Below are positions 61,398 to 64,000 of a DNA stretch of 64,000 bases, one piece after another. Both the position numbers and the translations under genes were made by a program. Below the pieces are notes generated by a model. That model was not told the DNA's origin. It saw nothing but the letters and a program-made list of their open reading frames with translations, and ran no database searches. The stretch covers positions 310,001 through 374,000 of the forward strand of contig NZ_JAUSVB010000006.1 in NCBI RefSeq assembly GCF_030814415.1, in the 5' to 3' direction. Origin of the DNA: Cellulomonas humilata. GTDB lineage: Bacteria > Actinomycetota > Actinomycetes > Actinomycetales > Cellulomonadaceae. Within the stretch, counting starts at the first letter, position 1; each line of letters starts with the position of its first letter.

Positions 61398-63415
61398 TGA
61401 CGTCGCTGCAGGGTGTGCCAGTCGTCACCGTCAACACCGTCGTCGTCGGCACCGGCTCTGCCGGGTTCTGCGCGGCCGACCGGCTGTGGGAGCTCGGCCA
61501 GACGGACATCGTCATGGTCGCCGACAAGGTCAACGCCGGATCGTCGCGCAACGCGGGCTCCGACAAGCAGACCTATTACAAGCTCACGCTCTCGGGCGGC
61601 GACGGCGACTCCGTGCGGGAGATGGCCGAGACGCTGTACTCCGGCGGGGCGATGGACGGCGACAACGCGTTGGCGGAAGCCGCCCTCTCTGCTCGTGGGT
61701 TCCTGCGCCTGTGCGACCTCGGCGTGCCGTTCCCGCAGAACCGGTACGGCGAGTTCATCGGCTACAAGACCGACCACGACCCTCGTCGGCGCGCCACGTC
61801 CGTCGGCCCGTACACCAGCCGCTCGATGGTGGAGCAGCTGGAGAAGAAGGTCCACCGCAACGGCACCCGCATCTACGACGAGTGCCGGGTGGTCGACGTG
61901 ATCGTCTCCGACGGGGCCGTGGCGGGGCTGCTGGTGCTGCGCACCGACGTGCCGCACGACGGTGTCGAGTCCCCGTTCCTGCTGTTCCGGTGCACCAACA
62001 TCGTCTACGCGACCGGCGGCCCGGCCGGGATGTACGCCACGCGCGTCTTCCCCAATGGCCAGTGGGGTGCGTCCGGCGCCGCGTACCGCGCGGGCGTGCA
62101 CGGCAAGAACCTCACCGAGTGGCAGTTCGGGCTGGCCTCGACGCACCCGCGCTGGAACGTGTCCGGCACGTACATGCAGGTCATCCCGACGTTCATCTCG
62201 ACGGACGCCTCTGGAGAGGACCCGCGCGAATTTCTCACGGAAGCCATACCCGACTACGGGCAGCTCATGTCGCTGGTGTTCCTCAAGGGCTACCAGTGGC
62301 CGTTCGACATCCGGAAGGCCATGGACGGCTCGTCGCTGATCGACCTGCTGGTCTACCGGGAGACGGTGCTGCGCGGGCGGCGGGTGTTCCTCGACTTCCG
62401 TCGGAACCCGGTCCACTCCGACTTCGACCCGACTGCCCTGAGCCCCGAGGCCCACGAGTACCTCGACCGCGCGGGCGTCCTGTTCGGCACGCCCATCGAG
62501 CGGCTGCGGCGCATGAACGAGCCCGCGTACCAGTTCTACCTGGGCAAGAACCCGTACGTGGACCTCGAGACCACCATGCTCGAGGTCGACGTCTGCGCGC
62601 AGCACAACAACGGCGGGCTCGTGGTCGACGCCTGGTGGCAGTCGAACATCGAGGGCTTCTTCCCGGTCGGCGAGGCCGGCGGCGCGCACGGGGTCTACCG
62701 GCCCGGCGGTGCGGCGCTGAACAGCGGGCAGGTCGGCGCGACCAGGGCGGCGCAGTTCATCGCGGCCCGTCGCGGTGCCGCTCCGCGTCCGTTTGACGCC
62801 GCCGCCGCCCCGGTGCTCGACGCCGCGGTCGCGCTCGTCGCGGCGTCCTCGGCACGCGCTGCCTCCGGGATCCCCGACAACACCGGCGACCTGCTGCGCG
62901 AGGTCCAGGTGCTCATGAGCGCCAAGGCCGGCCCGGTGCGCTCCGCGGAGTCGATCCAGGAGGCGCTGGTCCAGGTCCACGCCTGGCTCTCGTCGTACGA
63001 GTCCACGGTGTCCGCCGACGCGTCGTCGCGCCGCTCGATCAACCGCACCTTCCTCGTCCGCGACATCCTGACCAGCGCGTACGTGTACCTCTCGGCGATG
63101 GCCGACTATGTCGCGCACGGCGGCCGGTCGCGCGGGTCGGTCCTCTACACCGATCCCGACGGCGCCATCCCGCACGGCCTCACCGAGCTCCCATCAGTGT
63201 TCCGGTTCACCCTGGACGGCGGCGCGCTCGACGACGAGGTGCAGGAGACGTCGTGGGTGCCGGCTCCTGGCTGGCGGGCCGTCGTTCCCCGCGACGCGGA
63301 CGACCCCGCCGGCGAGCCCGTGTTCCGCTGGCGACCGCGGCGGCCGATCCCCGAGGACGACGACTTCTTCGAGAACGTCTGGCGGGAGTTCCGCGAGCAC
63401 GGGAACATCCACTGA
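61397..63415 (+). CDS. FAD-dependent oxidoreductase, fumarate reductase/aspartate oxidase-like
   Basis: 672 residues. FAD loop TVVVGTGSAGFCAADRL (about 14-30), SSRNAGSDKQTYYKL, and the second flavin motif GFFPVGEAGGAHGVYRPGGAALNSGQVG near 425. The usual catalytic Arg region of succinate dehydrogenase is not obvious, and the first 15 residues lack a signal peptide. Probably oxidises or reduces a small organic or sugar-derived molecule. Coupled by TGATG to the SDR before and the esterase after. Confidence 0.87.
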   Translation: MTSLQGVPVVTVNTVVVGTGSAGFCAADRLWELGQTDIVMVADKVNAGSSRNAGSDKQTYYKLTLSGGDGDSVREMAETLYSGGAMDGDNALAEAALSARGFLRLCDLGVPFPQNRYGEFIGYKTDHDPRRRATSVGPYTSRSMVEQLEKKVHRNGTRIYDECRVVDVIVSDGAVAGLLVLRTDVPHDGVESPFLLFRCTNIVYATGGPAGMYATRVFPNGQWGASGAAYRAGVHGKNLTEWQFGLASTHPRWNVSGTYMQVIPTFISTDASGEDPREFLTEAIPDYGQLMSLVFLKGYQWPFDIRKAMDGSSLIDLLVYRETVLRGRRVFLDFRRNPVHSDFDPTALSPEAHEYLDRAGVLFGTPIERLRRMNEPAYQFYLGKNPYVDLETTMLEVDVCAQHNNGGLVVDAWWQSNIEGFFPVGEAGGAHGVYRPGGAALNSGQVGATRAAQFIAARRGAAPRPFDAAAAPVLDAAVALVAASSARAASGIPDNTGDLLREVQVLMSAKAGPVRSAESIQEALVQVHAWLSSYESTVSADASSRRSINRTFLVRDILTSAYVYLSAMADYVAHGGRSRGSVLYTDPDGAIPHGLTELPSVFRFTLDGGALDDEVQETSWVPAPGWRAVVPRDADDPAGEPVFRWRPRRPIPEDDDFFENVWREFREHGNIH

Positions 63416-64000
63416 TGCGCATCGCTCTGCCGGATCCTCGCGTCGAGATCCGCGGGGCGTCGTGGGTGGAGGAGGGGCCGTCCGGGCTCCTGCCGCACCG
63501 GCTGCCCCTGTGGGCGCGTCCGCAGTTCCCCGACGACTTCATGGCCATGGTCGAGTCGCAGGCGTCCGGTGTCCGGCTGCGGTTCCGGTCGTCGGCTCGT
63601 CACGCTTCCCTCAAGGTCGCCGTCCTTCGCGTCGCAGTCGATCCCGCACCCGCCGGCGAGCCCCAGCCCTACGACGTCCTCGTCGACGGGGTCGTGGTGC
63701 CCCAGCCGTCGGCCGTGGCCTCTGCGGCCGGCGTCCTCGTGCTCGATCCACTCGCCGGGACGACCGCGGTGCGACCCGGTCCCGCCGGGGTCGTGGACCT
63801 GGTGCTCGGCGGCGACGGCACCGTCGAGCGGGACGTCGAGATCTGGCTTCCTCCCGGCGAGACCACGCGGCTCGTCGCGCTGACCACCGACGCGCCCGTG
63901 TCGGCGCCGAGCGCGGTGGTCGGCCGTCGCTGGGTCCACCACGGCTCGTCGATCAGCCACGGCGCCGGTGCCGCGTCGGCCCTCGGCGCCTGGCCGATGG
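63415..64000 (+). CDS. SGNH-type esterase with N-terminal beta domain (3' truncated)
   Basis: 195 residues are visible and the frame is open at the window end. An N-terminal beta-sandwich of about 170 residues (VRLRFRSSARHASLKVAV, VEIWLPPGE) resembles the SsfX3/CE2-type jelly roll. The SGNH nucleophile block follows as WVHHGSSISHGAGA, with Ser near 178. The ATG lies in a TGATG overlap with the flavoprotein stop. The rest of the catalytic domain is beyond 64000. Likely an intracellular sugar or acyl esterase. Confidence 0.8.
   Translation, partial: MRIALPDPRVEIRGASWVEEGPSGLLPHRLPLWARPQFPDDFMAMVESQASGVRLRFRSSARHASLKVAVLRVAVDPAPAGEPQPYDVLVDGVVVPQPSAVASAAGVLVLDPLAGTTAVRPGPAGVVDLVLGGDGTVERDVEIWLPPGETTRLVALTTDAPVSAPSAVVGRRWVHHGSSISHGAGAASALGAWPM

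Overview
The window is about 73-75% GC by eye, uses GTG starts often, and has the gene content of a plant-polymer-degrading actinobacterium. ClpC, leaderless TAnnnT promoters, LacI regulators beside sugar ABC importers, and large secreted multidomain glycosidases all point to a member of the Cellulomonadaceae or a close relative. The genus call is an inference; no rRNA or other marker is present.

Layout. 1-2.2 kb: the 3' part of clpC with a strong terminator. 2.4-5.1 kb: a serine hydrolase and a papain/C39-like protein with an SDF2-like MIR domain. 5.2-13.5 kb: three secreted proteins sharing six near-identical discoidin (F5/8C) domains, each with its own terminator, divergent from a LacI regulator with two GAGAGCGCTCTC operators. 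13.8-20.3 kb: a sugar ABC importer divergent from a LacI-DUF6807 fusion gene that is coupled to a Gfo/Idh/MocA oxidoreductase. 20.4-21.8 kb: a GNAT acetyltransferase and a lipoprotein. 22-39.2 kb: a 1913-residue rhamnogalacturonan acetylesterase/lyase, a lactate dehydrogenase, a YesOPQ-like importer with a YesL-like protein, an esterase, a GH51 arabinofuranosidase, and an oxidoreductase-DUF6807-cupin operon. 39.2-46.5 kb: mostly housekeeping and accessory genes (small basic protein, membrane protein, family A polymerase, STAS-like protein, GNAT, ABC-2 exporter, YcaQ-like protein). 46.6-59.1 kb: an oxidoreductase-GH43-GH42 operon, a LacI regulator, the L-rhamnose catabolic genes (rhaM, rhaI, rhaEW, rhaB), an SDR and a class II aldolase. 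59.1-64 kb: an AEC-type transporter, a small membrane protein, and an SDR-flavoprotein-esterase operon cut by the window end.

How it works together. The 21.9-59 kb part reads as a pectin rhamnogalacturonan-I utilisation superlocus. A secreted enzyme deacetylates and cleaves the backbone, an importer takes up oligosaccharides, GH51/GH43/GH42 enzymes trim arabinose and galactose side chains, and rhamnose goes through mutarotase, isomerase, kinase and a fused aldolase/dehydrogenase to DHAP and L-lactate. LldD then oxidises lactate to pyruvate. Two operator motifs recur before these genes: M1 (TGAAnCGnTTCA, seven sites) and M2 (GGnAAnCGCTTnCC, six sites). They suggest one shared regulon, with the LacI regulator at 51-52 kb as the best candidate for M1.

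The most unusual signal is in the intergenic DNA. One family of palindromic elements is exactly 40 bp long in all eight copies (GTCCGC...GCGGAC). Other arrays are built from 19-bp units set head to head, with at least two different unit sequences. One pair of 40-bp elements lies inside the 5' coding region of a glycosidase gene. The gene-level novelties are the LacI-DUF6807 fusion and the recurring Gfo/Idh/MocA plus DUF6807 pairing.
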